NCBI RefSeq assembly: GCF_023823685.1
Contig: NZ_JAMXBF010000002.1
Coordinates: 1 to 50,535 of the forward strand
Direction: 5' to 3'
Length of the DNA: 50,535 nt
DNA from: Pseudomonas subflava
GTDB lineage: Bacteria; Pseudomonadota; Gammaproteobacteria; Pseudomonadales; Pseudomonadaceae
The notes under the pieces are model-generated. The model ran no database searches. It had not been told where the DNA came from and saw only the letters and a list, made by a program, of their open reading frames with translations. Position 1 is the first letter of the stretch; each line of letters begins with the position of its first letter. Shown piece after piece: positions 8,762-17,904 of this stretch. A program made the position numbers and the translations under genes.

Positions 8762-9253
8762 ATGAAAGCTAAAAATACTTCGCCTTATCTTGGTGATAAT
8801 AATCGCCTTGGAGATGTTATCGCTGCGATTCAGGTAATGGCTGTTTATAAATTCTACAAACTTCCATTTTCAGATTGGGCTGACCGAATAAATGCTGATG
8901 CAGGGCAGGCTGATAAATGGGAGAAGATATTTAAGGAGCATCCAGAGTTTTTTAGATTGGACTCGGAGCGTAAACGAGCATCATTGGTGTGGCGCAGGCA
9001 ATTTCCTAAGCGCTATGATGTCGATGCTGAAAGGGTTATATCTTTCCAAGATTATAATAGTCTAACAGTGCAACAAAAGTGCCGAATATCTAGGACGCCG
9101 TTAACTCCAGGCGACATAAAGGCGTTAATAGATACCGCGGTAAGTTTGCATTCTCGAGCATTGGAACATCAAAAAGATAAGCGATGGTGGACCGCCATCG
9201 CTGGTGCTATTGGTGGTTTGGTAGGTTCCATTGCAGGCGCGCTCATAAAATGA
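8762..9253 (+). CDS. AT-rich hypothetical protein with C-terminal hydrophobic helix
   Basis: A 163-residue protein of unknown function. It starts MKAKNTSPYLGDNNRLGDVIAAIQVM after GAGGG at 8753-8757. The N-terminal 130 residues are soluble with many aromatic and charged residues (FYKLPFSDWADRI, EHPEFFRLDSERKRASLVWRRQFPKRYDVD). A segment HSRALEHQKDKRWW leads into a Gly/Ala-rich hydrophobic helix (AIAGAIGGLVGSIAGALIK) that ends the protein, so it may be a tail-anchored or membrane-active protein. I recall similar proteins scattered in proteobacterial accessory regions but cannot give a function. Base use is unlike its neighbours: 20 and 24 G/C in the 60-base stretches starting at 8761 and 8821, which suggests recent transfer. 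Confidence 0.7.
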   Translation: MKAKNTSPYLGDNNRLGDVIAAIQVMAVYKFYKLPFSDWADRINADAGQADKWEKIFKEHPEFFRLDSERKRASLVWRRQFPKRYDVDAERVISFQDYNSLTVQQKCRISRTPLTPGDIKALIDTAVSLHSRALEHQKDKRWWTAIAGAIGGLVGSIAGALIK

Positions 9254-9313
9254 GAGCGCTATAGATTTCTTAATGGGATCGTGATGGGCGGTTACATGTC
9301 TCGACGGAGCACC

Positions 9314-9712
9314 ATGACTCTCACCGCAGATATCACCGAGACCTACCTGCACTTCACCGAAGACGGCCGGGTCGATCCGGTTCCGGTGTCCGAATCATTC
9401 TGGAGCGAGCTGGCGGCGGGAAAGTCGCCCGGGCTGGATCGGGGGCGGTTGATGTCGGCTTTTACTTTCGCCGAGTCGTGGGCGGTGTGGGAGCGGCATC
9501 CGGCGGGGGAGGAGTTGGTCATGTTGCTCTCGGGGGCCGCCACGCTTGTGCTGGAGGAGGCCGGGCAGATGCGTGAAGTGGCGGTGCGCACGCCGGGCGC
9601 CTATGTGCTGGTGCCGCGCAACGTGTGGCACACGGTCAGGACCGAGGTGCCGACCACGATGCTGTTCCTCACGCCCGGCGCCGGGACCGAGCATCGGCCG
9701 GTGGAGGCCTAG
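9314..9712 (+). CDS. Cupin-domain protein
   Basis: A small single-domain cupin of 132 residues. Motif 1 is degenerate, WERHPAGEELVMLLSGAATLVLE (about residues 54-76), and motif 2 is PGAYVLVPRNVWHTVR (about 95-110). His and Glu at the usual metal positions (WERHPAGEE and the His of VWHTV) are visible. The start MTLTADITETYLHF is preceded by a weak CGGAG; an in-frame start 33 bases upstream is possible. Substrate unknown; such stand-alone cupins are often listed as ChrR-like or mannose-6-phosphate-isomerase-like. Confidence 0.75.
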   Translation: MTLTADITETYLHFTEDGRVDPVPVSESFWSELAAGKSPGLDRGRLMSAFTFAESWAVWERHPAGEELVMLLSGAATLVLEEAGQMREVAVRTPGAYVLVPRNVWHTVRTEVPTTMLFLTPGAGTEHRPVEA

Positions 9713-9785
9713 CGTTTCACGCCGCCCCGGGCATCAGACGTTACACTCGACGGCCTGCCCATTGCCGATTTCCTGTGGGGTACCC

Positions 9786-10337
9786 ATGAGCCAAGCCGCA
9801 ACGCATTCTCGCTTCGAGGCACCGCTGCTGCGCCCGGCCAAGTCCGGCGACGAGGAGGGCTGGACCTTCGTGGTGCTGCCCCGGTCCGCGAGCGAGAAGC
9901 TCCCGCGGCGCGGCAGGACCAGCGTCGAAGGCACGCTCAACGGTCATCCCTTTCACGCCACGCTGGAGCCGGACGGGCAACTGAGCCACTGGCTCAAGGT
10001 CGATCGGGCGCTGCGCGAGGCGGCCGGCGTGGAGGCAGGCGAGGTGGTGACGCTCGAGGTCGCCGCCGTGGCCGAAGAGCCGGAGCCGCAGCTGCCGGCG
10101 GACCTGCGCGAGGCGCTTGACGCTTCCCCGCAAGCCAGGGCGGTGTGGGAGACCACGACGACCATCGCCCGCGTCGACTGGATTCACTGGGTCGAGTCCG
10201 CCAAGCAGGCGAAGACGCGCCAGGGCCGCGTGGAGAAGGCGTGCGACATGCTGGCGTCCGGCAAGGCGCGGGTCTGCTGCTTCGATCCGTCCGGGTTCTA
10301 CAGCAAGAGCCTCAGCGCCCCCAAGGCCGACGACTGA
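9786..10337 (+). CDS. DUF1905 / YdeI-OmdA (bacteriocin-protection-like) protein
   Basis: A 183-residue two-part protein. The N-terminal DUF1905 beta-barrel spans about residues 8-90 (FEAPLLRPAK ... GWTFVVLP ... VEGTLNGHPFHATLEPDG ... HWLKVDRALREAAGVEAGEVVTLEV). The C-terminal YdeI/OmdA helical part covers about 100-165 (LPADLREALDASPQARAVWETT ... IHWVESAKQAKTRQGRVEKACDMLASGKARVCCFDPSG), with the family signature W-V-x-SAK-x-x-x-TR. Related proteins are linked to protection against cationic peptides or bacteriocins, but the biochemical role is unclear. Stand-alone gene with a short upstream gap. Confidence 0.85.
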   Translation: MSQAATHSRFEAPLLRPAKSGDEEGWTFVVLPRSASEKLPRRGRTSVEGTLNGHPFHATLEPDGQLSHWLKVDRALREAAGVEAGEVVTLEVAAVAEEPEPQLPADLREALDASPQARAVWETTTTIARVDWIHWVESAKQAKTRQGRVEKACDMLASGKARVCCFDPSGFYSKSLSAPKADD

Positions 10338-10403
10338 ATGGCCAGGGCACAACGCTCCGCTCGACAACCGCTTCTGCCGAAATTTCACCCGCCCAAACAA
10401 GCG

Positions 10404-10423
10404 CGGCCCGCGAATGCGGGCCG
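10404..10423 (-). terminator. Possible terminator after norZ
   Basis: CGGCCCGC / GCGGGCCG stem with a GAAT loop, 26 bases past the leftward norZ stop. The following minus-strand bases (GCTTGTTTGGG) are only moderately T-rich. Confidence 0.5.
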
Positions 10424-10448
10424 AGCCTAGCCAAACACATCTGCACAC

Positions 10449-12728
10449 TTAGCCGACCGTCGGGGCACCTCCTTCCGCGCGCTGCGGCACGGTTGTGGCC
10501 GTGGGGGAGAAGAAGCCGTTGACGACCTGCCAGGTCATAGCCAGGGCGCCGACGATGAACACCACGTCGCCGAAGGTGCGCACCCAGCGCAGGGTCTGCA
10601 GCAGGTCCTGCTGCATAAAGGCCTCGCTGCGGGCGTACCACAGGCCCTGGCTGACGCTGGCGTGGAACTGGATGATGCCGATGGGCAGCAGGCTGGTGGC
10701 GATCATCAGCACCAGGCCGCCGTTCAGCCACCAGAAGGCCACCTTCATCAGGCGTTCGCTGAACACCAGCTGCGGGCGGATGTAGCGCAGCACCAGCAGG
10801 GTGAAGCCCAGGGCGAGGAAGCCGTACACCCCGAACAGCGCGGCGTGGGCGTGTACCGGCGTGGTGTTGAGGCCCTGGATGTAATACAGCGACACCGGCG
10901 GGTTGATCATGAAGCCGAACACGCCGGCGCCGAGCATGTTCCAGAAGGCCACGGCGACGAAGCACAGCAGCGGCCACTTGACCCGCTCCATCCACACCGC
11001 GCGGCTCTTCAGGCGCCAGTTCTCCCAGGCCTCGTAGCCGAGCACGATCAGCGGCACCACTTCCAGAGCGCTGAAGGTGGCGCCCACCGCCATCACCGGC
11101 GTGGTGGTGCCGGCGAAGTATAGGTGGTGGAAGGTGCCGGGCACGCCGCCGAGCATGAACAGCGAGGCCGACGCCAGGCTGGCGGTGGTGGCCATGCGTC
11201 TGGATACCAGGCCCATGCTGGAGAAGATGAAGGCCAGCGCGGTGGTGGCGAACACCTCGAAGAAGCCTTCCACCCACAGGTGCACCACCCACCAGCGCCA
11301 GTACTCCATCACCGACAGGTGCGTGCGCTCGCCGTAGGCCAGGCCCGCGCCGTAGAACAGGCCGATGGCGATGACCGAGGCGGACAGCAGCGCCAGCAGG
11401 TTCTTGTCACCGGGGCGGCGGAACGCCGGCAGGATGCCGCGCAGCATCAGCAGCAGCCAGAACACCACGCCCAGGAACTTGCCGATCTGCCACAGGCGGC
11501 CGAGGTCGACGTACTCGTAGCCCTGGTGGCCGAGCCAGAAATTCCACTGCGCCGGCATGATCTGGGCGATGGCCAGGTAGTTGCCGATGAACGAGCCGAG
11601 CACCACGGCGACCAGCGCCCAGAACAGCACGTCGACGCCGAGCTTCTGGTATTTCGGGTCCTTGCCGCCGTTGATCAGCGGCGCCAGGAACAGGCCGGCG
11701 GCGAGGAAGCCGGTGGCGATCCAGAACAGCGCGCTCTGGATGTGCCAGGTGCGCAGCAGCGCGTAGGGGAACCACTGCGACAGCGGGAAGCCGTAGAAAT
11801 CCTGGCCCTCCACCGTGTAGTGGGCGGTGGCGCCGCCGAGCATGACCTGGAAGCTGAACAGCCCGACCACCAGCAACAGGTATTTGCCCAGCGCCTTCTG
11901 CGACGGCGTGAGGCCGGCCAGGGTCAGCGGGTCCTGCGGCGGCACCGTCGGCTCGTCCTCCTCATGGTCGCGCAGGAAGGCCCAGGCCCAGACCAGGAAT
12001 CCTATGCCGGCGATCAGCAGCACCACGCTGGCGATCGACCACATCAGGTTCTCGGTGGTCGGCACGTTGTCGATCAGCGGCTCGTGCGGCCAGTTGTTGG
12101 TGTAGGTGGCAGTGGAGGCCGGGCGCTCGGTGGCGGCCACCCAGGCGGTCCAGAAGAAGAAACGGGTCAGCTGCTCGCGCCGAGCGGCATCGGGCAGGGT
12201 GTTTTCCTTCATGGCGAAGCTCTTGCGGCTTGGCTGCAGCGCCGGGTCGTTGCCGAACAGCGCGTCGTAGTAGGCGGCGGTCTGCTGCACGGCGGCGACG
12301 CGGCGCTCGCTGAGGGTCAGCACCGGGCCCTGCACGTCGTTGTCGCGGTACTCGCGCTTGAGGCGCTGGCGCAGCAGCGCCTGGACGTCGTCATCGAGTT
12401 CGGCGAAGGGTTTGCCATAGCCGTCCTGCGCCGCCAGGTCGAGCCAGGCGCTCAGTTCGCGGTGCAGCCAGTCGGCGGTCCAGTCGGGCGCCTGGTAGGC
12501 GCCGTGGCCCCAGATCGAGCCGAGCTGCATGCCGCCCACGCTCTGCCAGGCGGTCTGGCCGTCGAGGATGTCTTCGGCGCCGAACAGCGGCGTGCCGTCC
12601 GCGCTGACCACCTGCTCGGGGATCGGCGGCGCCTGGCGGTAGACCTCGCGGCCGAACCAGCCGAGCAGGCAGAAGGTCACGCCGAGCACGGCGATCAGCG
12701 TCCACCAGAGTTTGCGGTACTCACCCAT
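10449..12728 (-). CDS. norZ: Quinol-dependent nitric oxide reductase (qNor)
   Basis: Single-subunit membrane enzyme reducing 2 NO to N2O with quinol electrons. The length of 759 residues fits qNor. The N-terminal extension carries a membrane helix and the periplasmic cytochrome-c-like domain without a heme site, including GGMQLGSIWGHGAYQAPDW, which is typical. Then come about 12 helices of the heme-copper oxidase fold: RTWHIQSALFWIATGFLA, HLWVEGFFEVFATTALAFIF (His and Glu near the FeB centre), GGVPGTFHHLYFAG (paired His) and VHAHAALFGVYGFLALGF (heme His). The gene overlaps ytfE by 8 bases, so the two are cotranscribed under NorR. With no nir genes nearby, a detoxification role is more likely than full denitrification. 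Confidence 0.97.
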   Translation of the reverse strand: MGEYRKLWWTLIAVLGVTFCLLGWFGREVYRQAPPIPEQVVSADGTPLFGAEDILDGQTAWQSVGGMQLGSIWGHGAYQAPDWTADWLHRELSAWLDLAAQDGYGKPFAELDDDVQALLRQRLKREYRDNDVQGPVLTLSERRVAAVQQTAAYYDALFGNDPALQPSRKSFAMKENTLPDAARREQLTRFFFWTAWVAATERPASTATYTNNWPHEPLIDNVPTTENLMWSIASVVLLIAGIGFLVWAWAFLRDHEEDEPTVPPQDPLTLAGLTPSQKALGKYLLLVVGLFSFQVMLGGATAHYTVEGQDFYGFPLSQWFPYALLRTWHIQSALFWIATGFLAAGLFLAPLINGGKDPKYQKLGVDVLFWALVAVVLGSFIGNYLAIAQIMPAQWNFWLGHQGYEYVDLGRLWQIGKFLGVVFWLLLMLRGILPAFRRPGDKNLLALLSASVIAIGLFYGAGLAYGERTHLSVMEYWRWWVVHLWVEGFFEVFATTALAFIFSSMGLVSRRMATTASLASASLFMLGGVPGTFHHLYFAGTTTPVMAVGATFSALEVVPLIVLGYEAWENWRLKSRAVWMERVKWPLLCFVAVAFWNMLGAGVFGFMINPPVSLYYIQGLNTTPVHAHAALFGVYGFLALGFTLLVLRYIRPQLVFSERLMKVAFWWLNGGLVLMIATSLLPIGIIQFHASVSQGLWYARSEAFMQQDLLQTLRWVRTFGDVVFIVGALAMTWQVVNGFFSPTATTVPQRAEGGAPTVG

Positions 12729-13404
12729 GGCTCACCTCCCGGCCCAGGGCGCGCGGGAACAGCAGGTTGTTCTCCAGGTGGATGTGCTGCATCAGGTCCA
12801 CGCGCAGTTCGTTGAGGCCGCGGTACAGCGCCTGCCAGGTGTTGCAGGCGCCGGCCGGCGCGCGGATGTCGTCGGTGAGTTCGGCCAGCCGTGCGAGCGC
12901 CTCGCCGTGCTGGTCGTGCTCGAAGCGCATCACGCCGATCGGCCCGCCGGCCATGGCGCCGGCGCCACGCAGGATCATCGGGAACAGCACCTGTTCCTCC
13001 TTCTGCATGTGGCTCTCCAGCTCCTGCTGCATGTCCATCAGCAGCTCGGTGAGGCCGGTCGGGCATTCCTCGCGGCGGCCGTGAACCTGCTCCACCCGCG
13101 CGGCCAGGCGGATCAGCTCCGGCAGCTGCTGGCGGTGGATGGCGTGGTAGCGGGTCAGCAGGTGGTCGATCAGTTGCGCCGGCGCCGCCTCGCGCCAGCG
13201 CTCCTCGCCTTCGGCCTGCGGGTCGAGGGCGAGCAGGCGCTGCTGCACCTCGCGGGCATCGATGCCGCGCTCCAGCGCGGCCTGGCGCAGGCTCTTGGCG
13301 CCGCCGCAGCAGAAGTCCAGGTGGAATTCGTGGAAGACGCGGGTGGCGCCGGGGATGGTGCAGGCCAGGTCGCCGAGCGTGTCGTCGAGCAATTGGGTGG
13401 CCAT
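12721..13404 (-). CDS. ytfE: Iron-sulfur cluster repair di-iron protein (YtfE/DnrN/RIC)
   Basis: Hemerythrin-like protein of 227 residues that helps restore nitrosative-damaged Fe-S centres or handles NO. The N-terminal ScdA_N domain holds VFHEFHLDFCCGGAKSL with the paired Cys. The C-terminal hemerythrin domain supplies di-iron ligands in HLLTRYHAIHRQQL, MQQELESHMQKEEQVLFP, MRFEHDQHGE and LMQHIHLENNLLFP. ATG 13404 follows AAGGAG. It is the first gene of the ytfE-norZ operon, with a sigma-54 promoter 40 bases upstream. Confidence 0.95.
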   Translation of the reverse strand: MATQLLDDTLGDLACTIPGATRVFHEFHLDFCCGGAKSLRQAALERGIDAREVQQRLLALDPQAEGEERWREAAPAQLIDHLLTRYHAIHRQQLPELIRLAARVEQVHGRREECPTGLTELLMDMQQELESHMQKEEQVLFPMILRGAGAMAGGPIGVMRFEHDQHGEALARLAELTDDIRAPAGACNTWQALYRGLNELRVDLMQHIHLENNLLFPRALGREVSHG

Positions 13405-13443
13405 GGAGGTTCTCCTTATCGGGCTGGGTCCGATACCTCCATC

Positions 13444-13457
13444 GCAAGCCGCGTGCC
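13444..13457 (-). promoter_or_regulatory. Sigma-54 (-24/-12) promoter of ytfE-norZ
   Basis: On the minus strand GGCACGCGGCTTGC reproduces the sigma-54 core GG-N10-GC, with the fuller form TGGCACG-N4-TTGC missing only the first T. Transcription would start near 13432, giving a leader of about 28 bases to the ytfE ATG. NorR is a sigma-54 activator encoded next door, which fits. Confidence 0.85.
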
Positions 13458-13467
13458 GTCGCCGGAG

Positions 13468-13481
13468 TTGACGTAAATCAA
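13468..13481. promoter_or_regulatory. FNR/Anr/Dnr-type box
   Basis: TTGACGTAAATCAA matches TTGAT-N4-ATCAA at 9 of 10 defined bases. Its centre (13474.5) is about 42 bases upstream of the predicted sigma-54 start, a position typical of class II CRP/FNR sites. Confidence 0.6.
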
Positions 13482-13499
13482 GGGCTGGCGCGGCGGGCG

Positions 13500-13512
13500 G
13501 GTTTAATTTACC
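13500..13512. promoter_or_regulatory. NorR binding site 1 (GGT-N7-ACC)
   Basis: GGTTTAATTTACC is a perfect GGT-N7-ACC element with an AT-rich core, the form described for NorR enhancers. It lies about 74 bases upstream of the predicted ytfE start of transcription. Confidence 0.7.
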
Positions 13513-13524
13513 TGCCACGAATCA

Positions 13525-13537
13525 GGTAATGGATACC
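13525..13537. promoter_or_regulatory. NorR binding site 2 (GGT-N7-ACC)
   Basis: GGTAATGGATACC is a second perfect GGT-N7-ACC element, 25 bases from the first. It ends 4 bases before the norR ATG, so occupancy could also repress norR. Confidence 0.65.
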
Positions 13538-13541
13538 CGAA

Positions 13542-15071
<1,530 letters not shown>

Positions 15072-15073
15072 GG

Positions 15074-15283
15074 TCAGCCCTCGGGCAGCCGGCTGCGGTA
15101 CTCGGTGGTGGTGATGCCCGCGTAGCCCCAGTTATCGGTGTCGACTTCCTCGATCACGATATGGGTGAGTTCGGGTTTCTTGTTGAGTACGCGCTGCAGG
15201 GTCTCGGTGATTTCCTTGATGACCTGGGCTTTCTGCTCGCGGGTGACGCCGTCGCGGGTGATGCGGACGCTGACGAAGGGCAT
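15074..15283 (-). CDS. 4-oxalocrotonate tautomerase family protein
   Basis: A 69-residue tautomerase-superfamily subunit. Pro2, which becomes the catalytic N-terminal amine after Met removal, is present (MPFVSVRITRDGVTREQKAQ). The rest, VIKEITETLQRVLNKKPELTHIVIEEVDTDNWGYAG, follows the short 4-OT fold, which assembles as a hexamer. CAGGAG precedes the start. It lies 70 bases downstream of the SDR gene in the same direction and may share its transcript. Substrate not inferable; no catechol meta-cleavage genes are nearby. Confidence 0.85.
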   Translation of the reverse strand: MPFVSVRITRDGVTREQKAQVIKEITETLQRVLNKKPELTHIVIEEVDTDNWGYAGITTTEYRSRLPEG

Positions 15284-15353
15284 GGTGTTGCTCCTGTGGG
15301 GTGGGGAAATGTTCAGGCGCGGCGGCGGGTGCCGCCCCGCCAGGTTCAGCCTG

Positions 15354-16088
15354 TTACCACTTGCCGACGCTCATGCCGCCGTCGACCGGCAACACCACGC
15401 CCGTGGTGAAATGGGCGTTGGCCAGGTACAGCACGGCATCGGCGATCTCCTCGACGCGGCCGATGCGCCCGGCCGGCTGCAGGCCGTTGAGGAAGTCGAA
15501 GCTGGCCGGGTCGTGCATCGGCGTCTCGATGATGCCGGGGGCGACTGCATTGACCTGGATATTGTGCGGCGACAGCTCCAGCGCCAGGGCGCGGGTGACC
15601 TGGTTGAGGCCGCCCTTGATCAGCACCGGCAGCGCGGCGGGCACGGCGAGGTTGGGCTGCAGCGCCACGGCGGCGGTGATGTTGATGATCTGCCCCTGGC
15701 GCCGCTCGATCATGTGCGCGGCGGCGGCCTGGGAGGCGTAGACCACGCCCTTGAGGTTGGTTTCCAGCAGGCCGTCGATGTCCTCGGGGCTGTATTCGAT
15801 GAAGGGCTTGGGCAGGAAGAAGCCGGCGTTGTTGACCAGCACGTCGACCTGGCCGAAGGCCTCGACGCCGGCCTCGATCAGTCGGCGCACGGTGTCCGGC
15901 CTGGCGATGTCGCCGGCCACGCCGACGAAGGCGGCGGGATCGCCCAGCTTCGCCCGGGCCTGTTCCAGCCCCTCGGCGGAACGGGCGTTGCCGACCACGT
16001 TGAAGCCATTGGCCAGGAAGGCCTGGACCAGGCCGAAGCCGATGCCGCTGGAGGCGCCGGTGATCACTACCGTTCTGCTGTTGCTCAT
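15354..16088 (-). CDS. Atypical short-chain dehydrogenase/reductase lacking the catalytic Tyr
   Basis: A Rossmann-fold protein of 244 residues. The cofactor loop TGASSGIG (10-17), NNAG (86-89), NLKG and the end PVDGGMSVG are intact, so NAD(P) binding is expected. The active site is not standard: the YxxxK motif reads P154-V-L-I-K158, and the Ser segment reads NITAAVA instead of NISSxxG. Lys158 is present but Tyr and probably Ser are lost. It is followed by the tautomerase and divergent from a LysR gene that probably regulates it. I recall homologues with the same PVLIKGG sequence, so this is likely a subfamily trait rather than decay. Confidence 0.88.
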   Translation of the reverse strand: MSNSRTVVITGASSGIGFGLVQAFLANGFNVVGNARSAEGLEQARAKLGDPAAFVGVAGDIARPDTVRRLIEAGVEAFGQVDVLVNNAGFFLPKPFIEYSPEDIDGLLETNLKGVVYASQAAAAHMIERRQGQIINITAAVALQPNLAVPAALPVLIKGGLNQVTRALALELSPHNIQVNAVAPGIIETPMHDPASFDFLNGLQPAGRIGRVEEIADAVLYLANAHFTTGVVLPVDGGMSVGKW

Positions 16089-16182
16089 GTCGCTTCTCCC
16101 GATGAGGAGGCACCGAGTGGCGCCGTTGGGAGGACTATATTTTTGCCGCCTGGACGGATAAATATGGCTTCGAGAACTTCAG

Positions 16183-16202
16183 TTGATACACGGTGTAATC
16201 AA
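16183..16202. promoter_or_regulatory. Palindromic operator between SDR and LysR genes
   Basis: TTGATACACGGTGTAATCAA is an inverted repeat (TTGATACAC against GTGTAATCAA with one bulged base) that contains a T-N11-A core, as expected for a LysR-type regulator. It ends 2 bases before the LysR start codon. Confidence 0.6.
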
Positions 16203-16204
16203 TC

Positions 16205-17131
16205 ATGCAGCGCCAATTCGACGACATCCTGCTCGGCAGCATTGAGCTGTTCTGCCTGGCGGCCGAGCTGGGCAGCTTCACCGCGGCCGGGCTGGCGGCC
16301 GGCGTGACGCCGGCGGCGGTCAGTCGCTCGATCGGCCGGCTGGAGGAGCGCCTGGGTTCCCGCCTGTTCGTGCGCACCACCCGCAGCATTCGCCTGACCG
16401 AGGGCGGGCGCGGCTACTACGAGCAATGCCGCCAGGCGCTGACCCAGTTGGTGGAGGCCGAGCGCGCGGTGAGCGGCCAGCAGCAGGATCCCTCCGGTAC
16501 CCTGCGCATCAGCCTGCCCACCACCTACGGTCATCACCGCATCCTGCCGTTGCTGCCGGAGTTCCGCCGGCGCTACCCGAAGGTGCAGGTCGATATCCAC
16601 CTGGGCAACCGCAATATCGACTTCGTCGGCGAGGGCTACGACCTGGCCATCCGCGTGCGCGCGCAGCCGGACTCGACCCTGATCGCCCGGCCGCTGGAGG
16701 ATGCCCGCCTGGTGGTGGTGGCCACGCCCGCGTACCTGGCGCGCGCCGGCGTGCCGCAGACGCTGGACAACCTGGCGCGGCACGACTGCATCCAGTTCGA
16801 GCTGCCCAGCAGCGGCCGGCGCATCACCTGGCTGTTCAACGAGGACGGGCGCGAGCGGGAGATCCTCACCGAGGGCGGCTACGTCTGTTCGGAGGACGTA
16901 CTGGGTGGCGTGACCCTGGCCAAACATGGCGCGGGGCTGTTCCAGACCTACCGCTTCATCGTCGAACGGGAGCTGGCCGAAGGCTCGCTGGTCGAGGTGC
17001 TGCAGCCGTTCGCCGGCCGCTCGCGGCCCTTCACCCTGCTGTATCCCCAGGGCCGGCACATGCCGCTGCGCCTGCGCGCGTTCGTCGACTTCATCATGGA
17101 GCAGCAGCGCCAGTGGGTCGCTGACGCCTGA
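16205..17131 (+). CDS. LysR-family transcriptional regulator
   Basis: A 308-residue regulator. The winged helix-turn-helix spans about residues 12-70 (FCLAAELGSFTAAGLAAGVTPAAVSRSIGRLEERLGSRLFVR). The effector domain follows from about residue 95 (GTLRISLPTTYGHHRILPLLPEF), with DLAIRV and the usual hinge. It is divergent from the SDR gene, the common arrangement for a regulator and its target. No Shine-Dalgarno sequence is seen before ATG 16205 because the palindromic operator occupies that space, which suggests autorepression and weak translation. The inducer is unknown. Confidence 0.92.
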   Translation: MQRQFDDILLGSIELFCLAAELGSFTAAGLAAGVTPAAVSRSIGRLEERLGSRLFVRTTRSIRLTEGGRGYYEQCRQALTQLVEAERAVSGQQQDPSGTLRISLPTTYGHHRILPLLPEFRRRYPKVQVDIHLGNRNIDFVGEGYDLAIRVRAQPDSTLIARPLEDARLVVVATPAYLARAGVPQTLDNLARHDCIQFELPSSGRRITWLFNEDGREREILTEGGYVCSEDVLGGVTLAKHGAGLFQTYRFIVERELAEGSLVEVLQPFAGRSRPFTLLYPQGRHMPLRLRAFVDFIMEQQRQWVADA

Positions 17132-17143
17132 GCGTCGCCCTGC

Positions 17144-17187
17144 GTATCACTCTGTATCCGCGTCGCGCCCTGCGGCGCTGGCATACA
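17144..17187 (+). promoter_or_regulatory. Direct-repeat operator and promoter of hvfA (site 1)
   Basis: GTATC at 17144-17148 and 17154-17158 are spaced exactly one helical turn apart (GTATC-ACTCT-GTATC). A -10-like CATACA lies at 17182-17187, 28 bases after the start of the second repeat, so a bound OmpR-type protein would cover the -35 region. The same repeat recurs at 20821 and 22954. Confidence 0.6.
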
Positions 17188-17223
17188 AAGCGCGCCCGTT
17201 GCCGATACGTGCGGGACACACGC

Positions 17224-17260
17224 GCGCGGCCCAATGGCCCGACCCGAGAGCGGGCCGCGC
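17224..17260 (+). other. Hairpin in the hvfA leader
   Basis: GCGCGGCCC (17224-17232) pairs with GGGCCGCGC (17252-17260) across a 19-base loop, about 70 bases before the hvfA ATG. No T run follows, so it is not an obvious terminator. Confidence 0.4.
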
Positions 17261-17331
17261 CACGCGACCTCTCCGGGCCAACCGCCTCACGGCACATCCG
17301 CGCGCATCGCGCCCAGCACCGGAGAATTCCC

Positions 17332-17856
17332 ATGTCCCATACCCCCGTTTCCAACAAGACCCGCATCGGCCTGCTCGCTGTCGCCCTGGCCGGCGGCATG
17401 AACCTGGCGTCCACTGCCTTCGCCGTCGAACAACTACCCCAGGGCTATCAGCTGGCCGCCGCCGACAAGGCCGGGGAGGGCAAGTGTGGCGAAGGCAAAT
17501 GCGGCGAGGGCAAGTGTGGCGGCGAAGCCAAGGCGACCCAGGGCGAAGGCAAGTGCGGTGAGGGCAAGTGCGGCGGCGAAGCCAAGGCCACCCAGGCCGA
17601 AGGCAAGTGCGGTGAAGGCAAATGCGGCGATGCCTCCTTCGCCCGCACCGACACCGACGACGACGGCCGCGTCTCGCTCAAGGAGCTGCTGGCCGTGGCA
17701 CCGAAAGGCGCCGGGGAGTTCAAGGCGATCGACAGCAACGCCGACGGCTACCTGTCCGAGGCCGAGGTCTACACCTTCCGCAGCAACCAGTACACCAGCA
17801 ACGGCAAGCCGGTGCCGACCGAGCTGTTCACCAAGATGAGCCAGGCCAAGGACTGA
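17332..17856 (+). CDS. hvfA: HvfA-type EGKCG-repeat precursor fused to two EF-hands
   Basis: Predicted secreted substrate of the DUF692 enzyme next door. Of 174 residues, 1-31 form a signal peptide (RIGLLAVALAGGMNLASTAFA). Residues 48-99 hold seven EGKCG pentapeptides in blocks of three, two and two, separated by GEAKATQ spacers. All seven Cys of the protein are in these repeats. Residues 107-118 (DTDDDGRVSLKE) and 134-145 (DSNADGYLSEAE) are two perfect EF-hand loops. In Haemophilus influenzae HvfA, Cys of EGKCG motifs are converted by HvfBC to copper-binding oxazolone/thioamide groups; the same chemistry is inferred here. The EF-hand fusion suggests calcium-dependent folding or release. GGAGAA precedes ATG. 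A stable hairpin follows the gene. Confidence 0.88.
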   Translation: MSHTPVSNKTRIGLLAVALAGGMNLASTAFAVEQLPQGYQLAAADKAGEGKCGEGKCGEGKCGGEAKATQGEGKCGEGKCGGEAKATQAEGKCGEGKCGDASFARTDTDDDGRVSLKELLAVAPKGAGEFKAIDSNADGYLSEAEVYTFRSNQYTSNGKPVPTELFTKMSQAKD

Positions 17857-17873
17857 TCCACCTCTTTGTCACC

Positions 17874-17904
17874 ACGCCCTCCCTGTCGCCGACCGGGAGG
17901 GCGT
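17874..17904 (+). terminator. Hairpin between hvfA and hvfB (attenuator or processing site)
   Basis: A 10-bp perfect stem, ACGCCCTCCC (17874-17883) with GGGAGGGCGT (17895-17904), has an 11-base loop. It lies between the precursor stop and the hvfB ribosome site. No T run follows, so partial termination or mRNA 3'-end protection is more likely than full termination. Confidence 0.6.
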
